Shown here: positions 52,143 to 61,176 of the stretch, piece by piece
Position numbering within the stretch: position 1 is the stretch's first letter
How the letters are laid out: every line of letters starts with the position of its first letter
NCBI RefSeq assembly: GCF_025666195.1
Contig: NZ_CP102592.1
Coordinates: 2,790,001 to 2,854,000 of the forward strand
Reading direction: 5' to 3'
Source of the DNA: Xanthomonas sp. CFBP 8443
Lineage (GTDB): Bacteria > Pseudomonadota > Gammaproteobacteria > Xanthomonadales > Xanthomonadaceae
Length of the DNA stretch: 64,000 nucleotides
Translations under genes and position numbers: made by a program
The notes under the pieces: generated by a model
What the model was told of the DNA's origin: nothing
Database searches by the model: none
The model's input: only the letters and a program-made list of their open reading frames with translations

Positions 52143-53948
52143 ATGGATCTCCGCTCCCTGCCATCAACGAGGTCGGCGTTGGCGCTGGCCACCGCCATGA
52201 GCGTGCTGGCGCTGGGTGCATGCCAGCAGCAACCGACACCAACGCCCGCACCCGCCACATCTGTGGCCGCGGCCACCGCGCCCGCACCCTACGTGCCGCC
52301 CAGCGCCGACCAGCTGTACAAGCTGGTGGCGCCGATCGCGCTGTTTCCCGACAAGCTGCTCGCGCAGACCCTGGCCGCTTCGGTCTACCCGGACCAGGTC
52401 GCCGACGCACAGGGCTGGTTGCGCAGCAACAGTGGCCTGGCGGCGGCCGACCGTCTGCAGGCCGCCGCGGCACAGCCCTGGGATCCCAGCGTCAAGGCGC
52501 TGATCGCGTTCCCCGATGTGATCGAGCAGTTGGCCGGCAACGGCGACTGGACCCGTGCGCTCGGCGATGCCTATGCGCACGACCCCAACGAGGTCCTCGA
52601 CGCGATCCAGGTCATGCGCGGACGCGCGCAGGCGCAGGGCCACCTGCGCAGCACGCCACAGCAACGGGTGCAGGTGGTGCAACGCACGCTGGTGGAACCG
52701 GCCTATGCCGATGCGCGGATCCCGCCGCCGCGCCAGACCATCGTCGTCGAACCGGCGCAACCGGATGTCGTCTACGTCCCGCGCTACGATCCGGACGTGG
52801 TCTACGGCGCGCCGGTCGACGTCTACCGCGAGTATCGCTACCGCCCGCGTTACTACAGCGAAGGCGATCTGGCGACCGCCGGCATCGTTTCCTTCGGCGT
52901 CGGCGTGCTGGTCGGCGACGCGCTCGAGCATCGCCACCATGGTCCGATGGCCTGGCTGGAGCCGGAACCGACCTGGCATCGCTGGGGCTGGAACAGCTGG
53001 GGCATGAACTGGAACGCCCCGCCCTCGGCACCGCACTACGTGGTCTACCAGAACCATGTCTACGCGCCGCGCACCACCATCATCAACAACACCATCACCA
53101 ACAACCGGATCGATGCGCGCAGCTTCGTGCACAACGACAACCGCAGTTTCCCGCAGCGGGCGGCGCTAGCGGCCATGCCTGCGGCGGCCGCCGCCGCACT
53201 GGCGCCGCGTCTGGCGCAGAACCCGCGCGGCGCCGCGCCGCAGGTCGCGCCGGCGGCGGCGCCAAGCCACACGCTCGACTATGCGCAGCTGTCCACGCCG
53301 CATTTCAATGAGCGGATGCTGCAGCCGGGCCGACCGGTGGTGACAACCGCCGCGCAGCGGCCGCCGCAGCCCGGGCTGGGCGGCCCCAACGCAGCCGGCC
53401 TCGCGCGCGATGCGCATGCGCAGCCGCCATTGGCGCAAGCGCCGCACGCGCCGATGCCGATGTCCGCGGCCGATCCCCGCCACGCCATGCCGATGGCCAA
53501 CGCCGCAGCAGCGCGACGGCGCGACATGCCGCAGGCAGCGCACACCAACGCGCCGATGCCGATGGGGAACATGCAGATGGCGCATGCAACGCCGCAGCAC
53601 GCGATGTCCATGCCCGCGCCGCACCGGGAGGATCCGCGCGCGCCGCAGGCCCGCTTCGCCCAGCCCGAACCGCCACGGCCGGCGCCGCACGCGTTCGCCG
53701 CCTCCAATGCCCCGCAGCCGGCGCCCGCGCACCGGCAGGCGCCGATGCGGGAGTTCCCTGAGCGTGTTCAGCCCATGCCGCGACAAGAACAACAGCAGCG
53801 GCCGCCGATGCAGGAGCAACGCATGGCCCGGATCGCGCCGCCGCGGCCGCAGCCGATGCACGCGGCCGCGCCGCGCCCTGCCCCGCGGCCGGCGCCAGCG
53901 CACCCCGAGCCGCACCACGCGCACGACCACGACAAGCACAACGGATAG
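52143..53948 (+). CDS. DUF3300 lipoprotein with Met/Pro/Ala-rich tail
   Basis: A 601-residue precursor with a lipobox LALGAC (Cys27). The DUF3300 domain spans about 50-290: SADQLYKLVAPIALFPDKLLAQTLAASVYPDQV, LIAFPDVIEQLAGNGDWTRALGDA, and VVEPAQPDVVYVPRYDPDVVYG. These stretches are spread over its first 230 residues. From about 300 the protein becomes low-complexity, rich in Ala, Pro, Met, His and Arg (MPMSAADPRHAMPMANAAAA), ending PHHAHDHDKHNG. The function of the family is unknown; the His/Met tail could bind copper or other metal (inference). The gene is monocistronic and convergent with rluC. Confidence 0.88.
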   Translation: MDLRSLPSTRSALALATAMSVLALGACQQQPTPTPAPATSVAAATAPAPYVPPSADQLYKLVAPIALFPDKLLAQTLAASVYPDQVADAQGWLRSNSGLAAADRLQAAAAQPWDPSVKALIAFPDVIEQLAGNGDWTRALGDAYAHDPNEVLDAIQVMRGRAQAQGHLRSTPQQRVQVVQRTLVEPAYADARIPPPRQTIVVEPAQPDVVYVPRYDPDVVYGAPVDVYREYRYRPRYYSEGDLATAGIVSFGVGVLVGDALEHRHHGPMAWLEPEPTWHRWGWNSWGMNWNAPPSAPHYVVYQNHVYAPRTTIINNTITNNRIDARSFVHNDNRSFPQRAALAAMPAAAAAALAPRLAQNPRGAAPQVAPAAAPSHTLDYAQLSTPHFNERMLQPGRPVVTTAAQRPPQPGLGGPNAAGLARDAHAQPPLAQAPHAPMPMSAADPRHAMPMANAAAARRRDMPQAAHTNAPMPMGNMQMAHATPQHAMSMPAPHREDPRAPQARFAQPEPPRPAPHAFAASNAPQPAPAHRQAPMREFPERVQPMPRQEQQQRPPMQEQRMARIAPPRPQPMHAAAPRPAPRPAPAHPEPHHAHDHDKHNG

Positions 53949-53956
53949 AAGGCGTC

Positions 53957-53990
53957 GGCCGGGCGGCGCGCGGCGCCGCTGCCCGGCCGC
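53957..53990. terminator. GC-rich hairpin between convergent genes
   Basis: GGCCGGGC and GCCCGGCC arms flank a GC-rich loop in the 48-base gap between the DUF3300 and rluC stops. There is no T-tract, so intrinsic termination is uncertain. It may only block read-through. Confidence 0.3.
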
Positions 53991-53996
53991 GCTCGT

Positions 53997-54989
53997 TCAG
54001 CCGCCGAGGCGGTTCAGCGCCTCGGCCAGTTCGTCGGCTAGCGGCGCATTCAGCAGGTACGGGGTCTTGCCGCCGTCGAGGGTGAATTCCAGCGAGGCGG
54101 CATGCAGGAACAGGCGCTTGAGCCCGATCTGCTCGCGCAGGCGCTTGTTGACCGCCTCATCGCCGTACTTGTCGTCGCCGGCGACCGGATGCCCCAGGTG
54201 CTGGGCATGCACGCGGATCTGGTGAGTGCGGCCGGTCTCGATCCGCACCTCGCAATAGGAATGCCCGCCGCGCCGCTCCAGCACCCGGAAGTGGCTCAGC
54301 GATGCCTTGCCTGCCACATTCACCTGTACATGGCGCTCGCCGCCCTGGCGCAGGCCGATGTGCAGCGGCGCGTCCACGCTCATCACCCCGTCGGGCATGC
54401 GCCCGACCAGCAGGGTCAGGTAGCGCTTGCTGATGCCGCGGCCCTCGACCCGGTCGTCCTCGCGCATCAGCGCCTGCATCTCGGTCAGCGCCGAGCGCTT
54501 CTTGGCCACGATCAGCAGCCCGGAGGTGTCGCGGTCGAGCCGGTGCACCAGCTCCAGGGTCTGGTTCGGGCGCAGGGCGCGCAGGGTCTCGATGGCGCCG
54601 AAGCTGATCCCGCTGCCGCCATGGCTGGCGACCCCGGACGGCTTGTTCAGCGCCAGCAGCCGCGCGTCCTCATAGACGATCGCCGCCTCCAGCCGGGCCA
54701 TGAACGCGTCCGGCGGGGCGGTCTTCTCGCCCTCCTCGTGCAGCTTCACCGGCGGGATGCGCACCTCGTCGCCCGCCTCCAGCTTGCGCTCGGCCTTGGT
54801 GCGGCCGCCGTTGACCCGGACCTGGCCGCTGCGCATCAGCTTGTAGATCAGGCTGCGCGGCGCGCCCTTGAGCTGGCCGAGCAGGAAATTGTCTACGCGC
54901 TGTCCAGCCCTGTCTTCCGGAACCTTGAGAATGCGCACCGCGCTGGTCGCGACATCGCGCGGCTTGGGGGGGATCGGGGAGGAAGTCAT
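53997..54989 (-). CDS. rluC: 23S rRNA pseudouridine(955/2504/2580) synthase
   Basis: RluC isomerises three uridines in 23S rRNA. The 330-residue protein has an S4 domain (about 28-85; RVDNFLLGQLKGAPRSLIYKLMRSGQVRVN is spread across it) and a catalytic domain with HRLDRDTSG (Asp152 catalytic), YLTLLVGRMP, RTHQIRVHAQHLGHPVAGDDKYGD split near residues 270-290, and LFLHAASLEF at the end. RluD is the alternative, but rne on the divergent side is the classic RluC neighbour. The ATG at 54989 is used. Confidence 0.94.
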   Translation of the reverse strand: MTSSPIPPKPRDVATSAVRILKVPEDRAGQRVDNFLLGQLKGAPRSLIYKLMRSGQVRVNGGRTKAERKLEAGDEVRIPPVKLHEEGEKTAPPDAFMARLEAAIVYEDARLLALNKPSGVASHGGSGISFGAIETLRALRPNQTLELVHRLDRDTSGLLIVAKKRSALTEMQALMREDDRVEGRGISKRYLTLLVGRMPDGVMSVDAPLHIGLRQGGERHVQVNVAGKASLSHFRVLERRGGHSYCEVRIETGRTHQIRVHAQHLGHPVAGDDKYGDEAVNKRLREQIGLKRLFLHAASLEFTLDGGKTPYLLNAPLADELAEALNRLGG

Positions 54990-55384
54990 CGGGCAGTTTA
55001 TTCTGTTACACTCGGGGGGCGAGATAAGGGTTTGATTTCGTTGGAAGTTAGCTAAGGGCCAGAAGCCCGGCTTGCGACGATTCCGGCACAGTGCGCGACC
55101 ACCGCCCCCGGGGCGGCCATGTTAGCGGCTCACCGGCCTACCCGGCCATCGCCGGACGCCACAAGCGTCCGCGCTGAACATGCCCCGTGCGGCGCCCAGC
55201 CTGGCTGGAGTCGCCGCCGGTCCTGAACCACCTAAAAGAAAGAAGCGCTCCCGCGGCTCGCCGTGGTGTCGTAGCGCTGGAAACCCAAGCCGCCCTCCCC
55301 GCGCCTGCGCGATGGGCGGCGAAGCGTGACCAGAAGCGAAACCCCATGGCGTTCCGCGCGGTAGCAGCGCGAGGAACGCAACTA
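54990..55384 (+). promoter_or_regulatory. rne promoter region and long 5' leader
   Basis: This 395-base region precedes the RNase E gene. An extended -10-like TGTTACACT (55004-55012) would start transcription near 55019 and leave a leader of about 365 bases, much like E. coli rne, whose leader mediates autoregulation by RNase E cleavage. Several GC hairpins are possible but were not folded. An open frame runs through from 55187, but the conserved N-terminus begins only at 55385. Confidence 0.4.
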
Positions 55385-58300
55385 ATGAAGCGAATGCTGA
55401 TCAACGCCACGCAGGCGGAAGAACTGCGTGTGGCCATCGTGGACGGCCAGACCCTGTACGACATCGACATCGAGCAGCCGTCCAAGGAACAGAAGAAGTC
55501 CAACATCTACAAGGGCCGCATCACGCGACTCGAACCCTCGCTCGAAGCCGCCTTCGTCGAATACGGCGGCGAGCGCCACGGCTTCCTGCCGCTGAAGGAA
55601 ATCTCCCGCGACTACTTCCAGGCCGGCGTCGACCACAACAAGGCGACGATCCGCGAACTGCTGCGCGAGGGCCAGGAAGTGGTGGTCCAGGTGGACAAGG
55701 AAGAACGCGGCAACAAGGGCGCCGCCCTGACCACGTTCATCTCGCTGGCCGGCCGCTACATGGTGCTGATGCCGAACTCGCCCAGCGCCGGCGGCGTCTC
55801 GCGCCGGATCGAGGGCGAGGACCGCGCCGCGCTGAAGGAAGCGCTGGACAAGCTGAACATCCCCGACGACATGGGCGTGATCATCCGCACCGCAGGCGTC
55901 GGCCGCGATGCCGAAGAGCTGCAATGGGACCTGGACTACCTGCTGCAGGTCTGGAAGTCGATCGCCGAGGCCGCGCTGGCCAAGCCGGCGCCGTTCCTGA
56001 TCTACCAGGAATCGCGGCTGATCATCCGCGCCCTGCGCGACTACCTGCGCGCCGATATCGGCGAGATCCTGGTCGATACGCCCGAGATGTACGGCGATGC
56101 CCAGGAGTTCATGCAGCAGGTGATGCCGCAGAGCCTGCGCAAGCTCAAGCACTACACCGACGACATCCCGCTGTTCAACCGATTCCAGATCGAATCGCAG
56201 ATCGAGGCCGCCTACGAACGCAGCGTGCGCCTGCCCTCCGGCGGCTCGATCGTGGTCGACCAGACCGAGGCGCTGACCGCGGTGGACGTCAACTCCTCGC
56301 GCGCGACCAAGGGCAGCGACATCGAGGACACCGCGTTCCAGACCAACCTGGAGGCCGCCGAAGAGGTGGCGCGCCAGCTGCGCCTGCGCGACCTCGGCGG
56401 CCTGGTGGTCATCGACTTCATCGACATGGCCTCCAACAAGCACCAGCGCGAGGTCGAGAACCGCCTGCAGAACGCGCTCAAGTACGACCGCGCACGGGTG
56501 CAGATCGGCCGCATCTCGCGCTTCGGCCTGCTCGAGATGAGCCGCCAGCGCCTGCGTCCGTCGCTGGGCGAGTCCAGCCAGATCGTGTGCCCGCGTTGCG
56601 ACGGCCATGGCCGCATGCGCAGCGTCGAGTCGATGTCGCTGTCGATCATCCGCGTCGCCGAAGAGCATGCGATGAAGGAGAACACCGGACAGGTGCTGGT
56701 GCAGGCCCCGGTGGAGATCGCCAACTACCTGCTCAACGAGAAGCGCCGCGCGCTCAGCGAGATCGAGAAGCGCCACGACGCGCCGATCGTCATCGTCGCC
56801 GACGAACAACTGCATACCCCGCACTACGAAGTGACCCGCCTGCGCGAGAACGAGCTCGGCGAGGAAAGCGCCAAGCCCAGCTACCAGCGCAACACCCCGC
56901 GCAAGCTGCCGGTGCATGCGCTGACCAAGGCGCAGCTGAACATTCCGGCGCCGGCGGTGACCAATGTGAAGCACTCGCAGCCGGCCCCGGTGCGCGAAGT
57001 GGCCGACGTGCAGGAACCGGTCGCCGCGCCCGTGCAGGTGCAGGCCCCGGCGCCCGCCCAGGTCGCGGCCCCGGCTCCGGCCACCGGCGTGGTCGGCTGG
57101 CTGAAGCGGATCTTCGGTGCCGGCGAAAGCCCGGCCCCGGCGCCGACCGCCAGCGAACCGGCGCAGCGCCAGCGCGCCCATGACGGCAACCGCAACCGCA
57201 ACGACCGCGGCGACCGCAATGCGCGTCGCGACGGCAGCCGCGGCGGCCAGGGCGGCAATGCCGCGCGCGGCAACGGCGGCAACGTGCGCCGCGACGAGCG
57301 CCGTCCGGGCAATGGCGGTGGCAACGCACAGGGCGGCCAGCAGAACCTGGCGTCCAAGCCGCCGCGCAACGAGCAGGCGCCGCAGCAGGCCAAGCCGCAG
57401 CAGCAGAACCCGCAGCAGCAGCCCAAGGCGCCGAAGCAGCAGCAGCCGCAGAACCCGCCGCGCCAGCCCAAGCCGCAGCAGGAGCCGGCACAGGCCGCGC
57501 TGCAGGGCGACAGGCCGCAGCGCCAGCCGCGCCAGGACGAGGCCGAGGCCAAGCCCGCCACGGCACCGGCTGCCGTGGCGCAGGACGCCACCACGATCGC
57601 GGCAGCCGCCGTGGCCGGCGGTGCCGCCGCGTTGAGCAGCGATGCGCCGACCACCAGCGAGGTCACCACCACCGCGCCGGCACCGGTCGCGCAGCCGGAC
57701 GTGGTCCAGGCGAACATCGATGAACGCGAGAGCGCCGCGGAAACCGCACAGGCCGTGCCGGCTGGCGAGAGCGGCGATGCCGACGACGCCAACGGCGAGG
57801 CCGGCGGCCGCCGCCGTCGCGGCCGTCGTGGCGGCCGTCGCCGCCGTCGCGGCAACGGCGAAGCCGGCAGCGGCAGCGAGGGCGCAGGGTTCGACGACAA
57901 CGACAACGAACTGGATGCCGGCGACAGCGACAGCGACGGCGAAACCGCGCCGGCGCCGAGCCGCAGCCAGCCGGAGTTCGACTTCGACGACGACACCACC
58001 CCGGCCGAAGCCGCCGAGGCCAAGCCGCAGCAGGCGCCGCGCGCGCCGCGGGAAAAGCGCGAGCCGCGTCCGCCGCGGCACGAGCAGGCCGCTAACGCCC
58101 CGGCGCCGGTCGTCGCAGCTGCAACCGTGGTGCCGCAGGCCGAGGGCGATACCGCGCCGGCGCAGCAGGCCGCACCGGTGGCTGCAACCGCAGCGCCGCA
58201 GACCGAAGACGGCACCGCGCAGGTGCAGGCCGCGCCAGTCGCCGCAGTCGCAGCGATCGCAACTCCGCCCTCCGTTGCCGAGACGGCAGCGGTCGACGCG

Positions 58301-58984
58301 GCATCGGTCGGCACCCCGCAGGCAGAAACGGTGCCGCCGACAGCGGCAGCACCGCTGCCGCCCGTCCGCGAGGCGCTAGCGGCGCGTTCCGAGGCAGTGC
58401 CTGCCGCGGAGCTTGCTCCGTCGATCGTCACCGAGTCGGCCGCTTCCGAAGCGGCACCGCCGGAGACCATCGAGGACGCACTGCAGCCGGCACCTGCGCC
58501 GATCGTCGAGCAGCCCGTCCCGGTCGCCACGACGCAAAGCGCCGCCGGAACGGAAACCGTTGCAGCGTCGGCTGCGCCGGTCGAGCAACCGGCAACGGCG
58601 TCCACGGCGGCGGTCACCAAGCCGCAGCAGGACACCGCGCCGGCAGCGCCGCCGCTCGCCGAGGAAGAACCCAGCAAGCCGGCCTACATGCCGGTGCAGA
58701 CCACGCTGCTGGACGCCTTCCCCGAAGAGCCCGCCGCCGTCGAACCGACGACACCGGCACCTGCGCCGATCGCGGCAACCCCGCAGTCGAACGCCGCCGA
58801 AAGCAGCCATGTCGGCAGCGCAGAACCGGCGCCTGCCGATACGACCGGCAACGGCCTGTTCGACGCACCGCCCGCCCCTCCGGCGGATGCGCCGGTCGCG
58901 GTCGCCCAGCACCAGCCGCCGCGCCCCAAGAGCGACGACAGCGAGGGCGACGACGACAAGGAGCACAAGGAACGCGCCAGCTGA
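55385..58984 (+). CDS. rne: Ribonuclease E
   Basis: RNase E is the membrane-bound endoribonuclease that organises the RNA degradosome. The 1199-residue protein has the catalytic N-half (to about 520): [21 protein letters not shown]1 domain with [20 protein letters not shown], 5'-sensor region, DNase-I-like part with [32 protein letters not shown], and the Zn-link CPRCDGHG (about 399-406). The amphipathic helix [12 protein letters not shown] (about 569-580) likely binds the membrane. The C-half is disordered: Gly/Asn/Arg-, Gln/Pro-, then Arg-rich blocks ([20 protein letters not shown]) and a long Ala/Pro acidic tail ending [11 protein letters not shown]. It is longer than E. coli RNase E (1061). 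The start at 55385 follows family usage. Confidence 0.96.
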   Translation: MKRMLINATQAEELRVAIVDGQTLYDIDIEQPSKEQKKSNIYKGRITRLEPSLEAAFVEYGGERHGFLPLKEISRDYFQAGVDHNKATIRELLREGQEVVVQVDKEERGNKGAALTTFISLAGRYMVLMPNSPSAGGVSRRIEGEDRAALKEALDKLNIPDDMGVIIRTAGVGRDAEELQWDLDYLLQVWKSIAEAALAKPAPFLIYQESRLIIRALRDYLRADIGEILVDTPEMYGDAQEFMQQVMPQSLRKLKHYTDDIPLFNRFQIESQIEAAYERSVRLPSGGSIVVDQTEALTAVDVNSSRATKGSDIEDTAFQTNLEAAEEVARQLRLRDLGGLVVIDFIDMASNKHQREVENRLQNALKYDRARVQIGRISRFGLLEMSRQRLRPSLGESSQIVCPRCDGHGRMRSVESMSLSIIRVAEEHAMKENTGQVLVQAPVEIANYLLNEKRRALSEIEKRHDAPIVIVADEQLHTPHYEVTRLRENELGEESAKPSYQRNTPRKLPVHALTKAQLNIPAPAVTNVKHSQPAPVREVADVQEPVAAPVQVQAPAPAQVAAPAPATGVVGWLKRIFGAGESPAPAPTASEPAQRQRAHDGNRNRNDRGDRNARRDGSRGGQGGNAARGNGGNVRRDERRPGNGGGNAQGGQQNLASKPPRNEQAPQQAKPQQQNPQQQPKAPKQQQPQNPPRQPKPQQEPAQAALQGDRPQRQPRQDEAEAKPATAPAAVAQDATTIAAAAVAGGAAALSSDAPTTSEVTTTAPAPVAQPDVVQANIDERESAAETAQAVPAGESGDADDANGEAGGRRRRGRRGGRRRRRGNGEAGSGSEGAGFDDNDNELDAGDSDSDGETAPAPSRSQPEFDFDDDTTPAEAAEAKPQQAPRAPREKREPRPPRHEQAANAPAPVVAAATVVPQAEGDTAPAQQAAPVAATAAPQTEDGTAQVQAAPVAAVAAIATPPSVAETAAVDAASVGTPQAETVPPTAAAPLPPVREALAARSEAVPAAELAPSIVTESAASEAAPPETIEDALQPAPAPIVEQPVPVATTQSAAGTETVAASAAPVEQPATASTAAVTKPQQDTAPAAPPLAEEEPSKPAYMPVQTTLLDAFPEEPAAVEPTTPAPAPIAATPQSNAAESSHVGSAEPAPADTTGNGLFDAPPAPPADAPVAVAQHQPPRPKSDDSEGDDDKEHKERAS

Positions 58985-59004
58985 TCGGCGCCGTTCTTCG
59001 CAGC

Positions 59005-59037
59005 AGAAAAAAGCGGCCTTCGGGCCGCTTTTTTTTG
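59005..59037 (+). terminator. rne terminator
   Basis: AAAAAAGCGGCC-TTCG-GGCCGCTTTTTTTT forms a UUCG-capped 6-bp GC stem extended by A:T pairs. It begins 21 bases after the rne stop and ends in eight T residues. It would also work leftward because of the A-run. Confidence 0.9.
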
Positions 59038-59218
59038 CCTGTCGTCCGCGCGCCTTGCAGCTATTACGCAAGACGATGCGGACGTGGTCCGCGCACGATC
59101 CCCGCCTACGCGCCCCAGGGCTCGACCTCACAGGCATCCGGACGACAATCGTTTCGCCGGGCAACTCGCCGCACAACTGCCCGATACACAAGCCAGCCAA
59201 AGATCCCGACCCCGCTCC

Positions 59219-59324
59219 CTGTAGGAGCGACTTCAGTCGCGACAGGCGCCATCCGCACGCTGCCTTGCAGGCATTCGATCAGGAACCGACACCTGCACTT
59301 GTGGGAGCGACTTCAGTCGCGACG
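59219..59324 (+). repeat. Two direct REP units
   Basis: CTGTAGGAGCGACTTCAGTC (59219 onward) and TTGTGGGAGCGACTTCAGTC (59299 onward) are two REP units in direct orientation, about 80 bases apart. The rest of the 536-base gap between rne and the response regulator (58985-59520) holds the two terminators and no supported gene. Confidence 0.85.
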
Positions 59325-59458
59325 GCTTCCTGCATCGCGCCCCGCGGCCGAAAAATCGGGCCTGCACCATCTTGAACAGGTAACGCCCTCGTCCAGTCGA
59401 TCCAGGGGATACGATCACCATGGCACCGCCAAGCCGCGCCGGACGCATACGGTGCGGC

Positions 59459-59496
59459 ACAAAAAAAGCGACCGGTCGGGTCGCTTTATTTTGTGC
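59459..59496. terminator. Terminator downstream of the response regulator
   Basis: AAAGCGACC-GGTC-GGGTCGCTTT with an A-run on the left and TTTATTTTG on the right makes a 9-bp stem that can end transcription in both directions. Its left side serves the leftward regulator gene ending at 59521. Confidence 0.75.
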
Positions 59497-59520
59497 ATGA
59501 CGCGAGCACGCCGGCTACGG

Positions 59521-60168
59521 CTACAACGGATGCGCCGGATCCAGCAATCCGTACTGCGTCGCCAGCCGCGCCAGCGCGATGTTGTCGTGGATGCCGACCT
59601 TCTCGAACAGCCGCGCCTTGTGCGTGTTGACCGTCTTGGCGCTGAGGCTCAAGCGCTTGGCGATGTCTTCCTGGCGCAGCCCGCGGGTCAGCAGCAGCGC
59701 CACTTCCAGTTCGCGCGGGGACAAGGCGTCGAACGGCGAACCGCCGCCCTCCAGGTTCGCCAGCGCCAGGTTCTGCGCGATATTGGCACCGAGATAGCGC
59801 TTGCCCATCGCCACGTCGCGCACCGCGCGCAACAGTTCCTGCGCGTCGCCGGCCTTGCCCACGTAGCCGGACGCGCCGGCCTCGAGCAGGCGCTTGGGCA
59901 ACGGACCATCCTCCAGCACCGAAACGATGATGACCTTGGTGCCGTGATCGCCCTTGACGATGCGCTCGGTCACTTCCAGTCCGCTGACCCCGGGCATGTG
60001 CAGATCGCACAGCACGATGTCGGGCTTCAGCTGACGGATCTGCGGCATCGCGGCCTCGCCGCTCTCGGCCTCGCCGACGATTTCGATATCTGTTTGATTC
60101 GAAAGGATCAGCTTCATGCCGGTACGGACAAGAGCGTGATCGTCGACCAGAAAAACCCTGATGGCCAT
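59521..60168 (-). CDS. gacA: NarL/LuxR-family response regulator, GacA/UvrY-like
   Basis: A 215-residue two-component regulator. The receiver domain (1-120) begins IRVFLVDDHALVRTGMKLIL, with phospho-acceptor Asp55 in VLCDLHMPG, Ser/Thr in IIVSVLEDG and Lys in GYVGKAGDAQELL. The LuxR-type HTH (about 148-205) reads LSPRELEVALLLTRGLRQEDIAKRLSLSAKTVNTHKARLFEKVG spread over its helices. The opening sequence and length match GacA/UvrY, which activate CsrA-titrating small RNAs; NarL-like relatives are the alternative. No partner kinase is nearby, as is usual for GacA. The ATG at 60168 begins the receiver. Confidence 0.85.
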   Translation of the reverse strand: MAIRVFLVDDHALVRTGMKLILSNQTDIEIVGEAESGEAAMPQIRQLKPDIVLCDLHMPGVSGLEVTERIVKGDHGTKVIIVSVLEDGPLPKRLLEAGASGYVGKAGDAQELLRAVRDVAMGKRYLGANIAQNLALANLEGGGSPFDALSPRELEVALLLTRGLRQEDIAKRLSLSAKTVNTHKARLFEKVGIHDNIALARLATQYGLLDPAHPL

Positions 60169-60728
60169 CTCGTATAACCCCAACGCAGCGAACGCCACGC
60201 AATCAGACTAGCGGCGTGAATTGTTCAGGGCAACAAGAATCTGTAGACAAATCATCCAGATTTCACACCACGCTAAGTAAGCAGCAGGGTGCTGTCATCA
60301 TGGCGAAAAAAACACCACGCCGAGCTTACTCAAGGCTCGGCACGCAGGGCGAGTGACCAGCCTGTTCGCTCCTCTAGGAAAGCGCGGCGGTACCTGCGTC
60401 AGGCAGGTGCAGTATCGCGACGTGCCGGCGACAACGTTATCAGGACAAAGCCTGATGTCGGGTCAGATTTCCCTGACCTCGCGCGACGCAAAATCCGGAT
60501 ACCGGCTTTCCACGCAGATGACGGTCCAATGGGAATTCCCCGCCATGTGGCGCGACGCGCATCCGACATCTGGGATGGATGGGCTAGAGCCCCATCGGCA
60601 TAGGCGAAGAGGAGCAGCAGCCGGTCGACCCAGGCTTCTTCTGCAGAACCGTGTCCGTGGATCGCCAGCAGGCAGCAACCGGACATCGAGGCAACCGCCC
60701 ATCCTGCGATGAGCGGACGGCATGCGCT
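60169..60728. other. Gene-poor stretch between the response regulator and a hydrolase remnant
   Basis: About 560 bases with a short AT-rich part at 60220-60310, which probably contains the regulator promoter. Reading frames up to about 119 codons exist, but none shows a recognisable domain, signal or good ribosome binding site. It may be decayed DNA, like the adjoining hydrolase remnant. Confidence 0.5.
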
Positions 60729-60904
60729 CTATCGCGGCTGCTCAGCGATGTAGTTACCGGCGATCGTGTCGATCAGGTTCTGCGGATTGGCGCCGACCAG
60801 GTTGGTCATCACAATCATCGCGACGCCATCGTCCGGAAACACGAAAATGTCGAGCGGCCGCCACCGATACCGCCGACCGCGGCATGAAAATCGCGCTTCG
60901 CCAT
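60729..60904 (-). pseudogene. C-terminal remnant of a beta-lactamase-family serine hydrolase
   Basis: Read leftward, two frames join to give a plausible C-terminus: FHAAVGGIGGGRS (from about 60891) and then, after a one-base frameshift near 60850, DIFVFPDDGVAMIVMTNLVG followed by ANPQNLIDTIAGNYIAEQPR and stop. The pattern VFPDDGVA-V-V-TNL-GA-P-LID-IA--YI is the typical end of class C beta-lactamase-like serine hydrolases. The whole N-terminal catalytic part (SxxK, YxN) is missing, since the tRNA-Ser gene begins only about 30 bases upstream. This is a truncated and frameshifted gene. Family assignment rests on a short stretch and is inference. Confidence 0.65.
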
Positions 60905-60935
60905 GCTGCGCGGTGACATGAAAATCGGCGTGGAT

Positions 60936-61025
60936 TGGCGGAGAGAGTGGGATTCGAACCCACGGAAGGTTTGACCCTTCGCCGGTTTTCAAGACCGGTG
61001 CCTTAAACCGCTCGGCCATCTCTCC
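60936..61025 (-). tRNA. tRNA-Ser (UGA anticodon)
   Basis: The minus strand reads GGAGAGATGGCCGAG... with the D-arm, an anticodon stem GGTCT/ACCGG-region holding UGA (60989-60991), a long variable arm typical of serine tRNAs, the T-loop GGTTCGAATCCC and acceptor strand TCTCTCC-G followed by an encoded CCA (60936-60938). The total of 90 bases with CCA is normal for class II tRNA-Ser. serS lies about 1.7 kb away. Confidence 0.95.
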
Positions 61026-61176
61026 GATTGCAACCAGACCGCCTCACGCTGGACGAACGCACGCACGGCAGTGCTCTGCTTTTTCGGCCGCTACGTCATC
61101 GCGCAACGTTGGCCCAACATCACGGTGCGGCGCCAGCGTGCGGCCGCGCATTTTCGCACGGCCGCGCGGGTTTTGC

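Noticed and set aside
55187..55384. In-frame N-terminal extension of RNase E by 66 codons
   Set aside because: The conserved protein begins MKRMLINA at 55385. The extension is Arg/Ala-rich with no homology and would use up the leader.
55382..58081. 899-codon frame opposite rne
   Set aside because: It mirrors the low-complexity RNase E tail. The sense frame has unmistakable RNase E motifs.
60353..60712. 119-codon rightward frame beside the response regulator
   Set aside because: It lacks a clear ribosome binding site and recognisable domain and lies in apparently decayed DNA.
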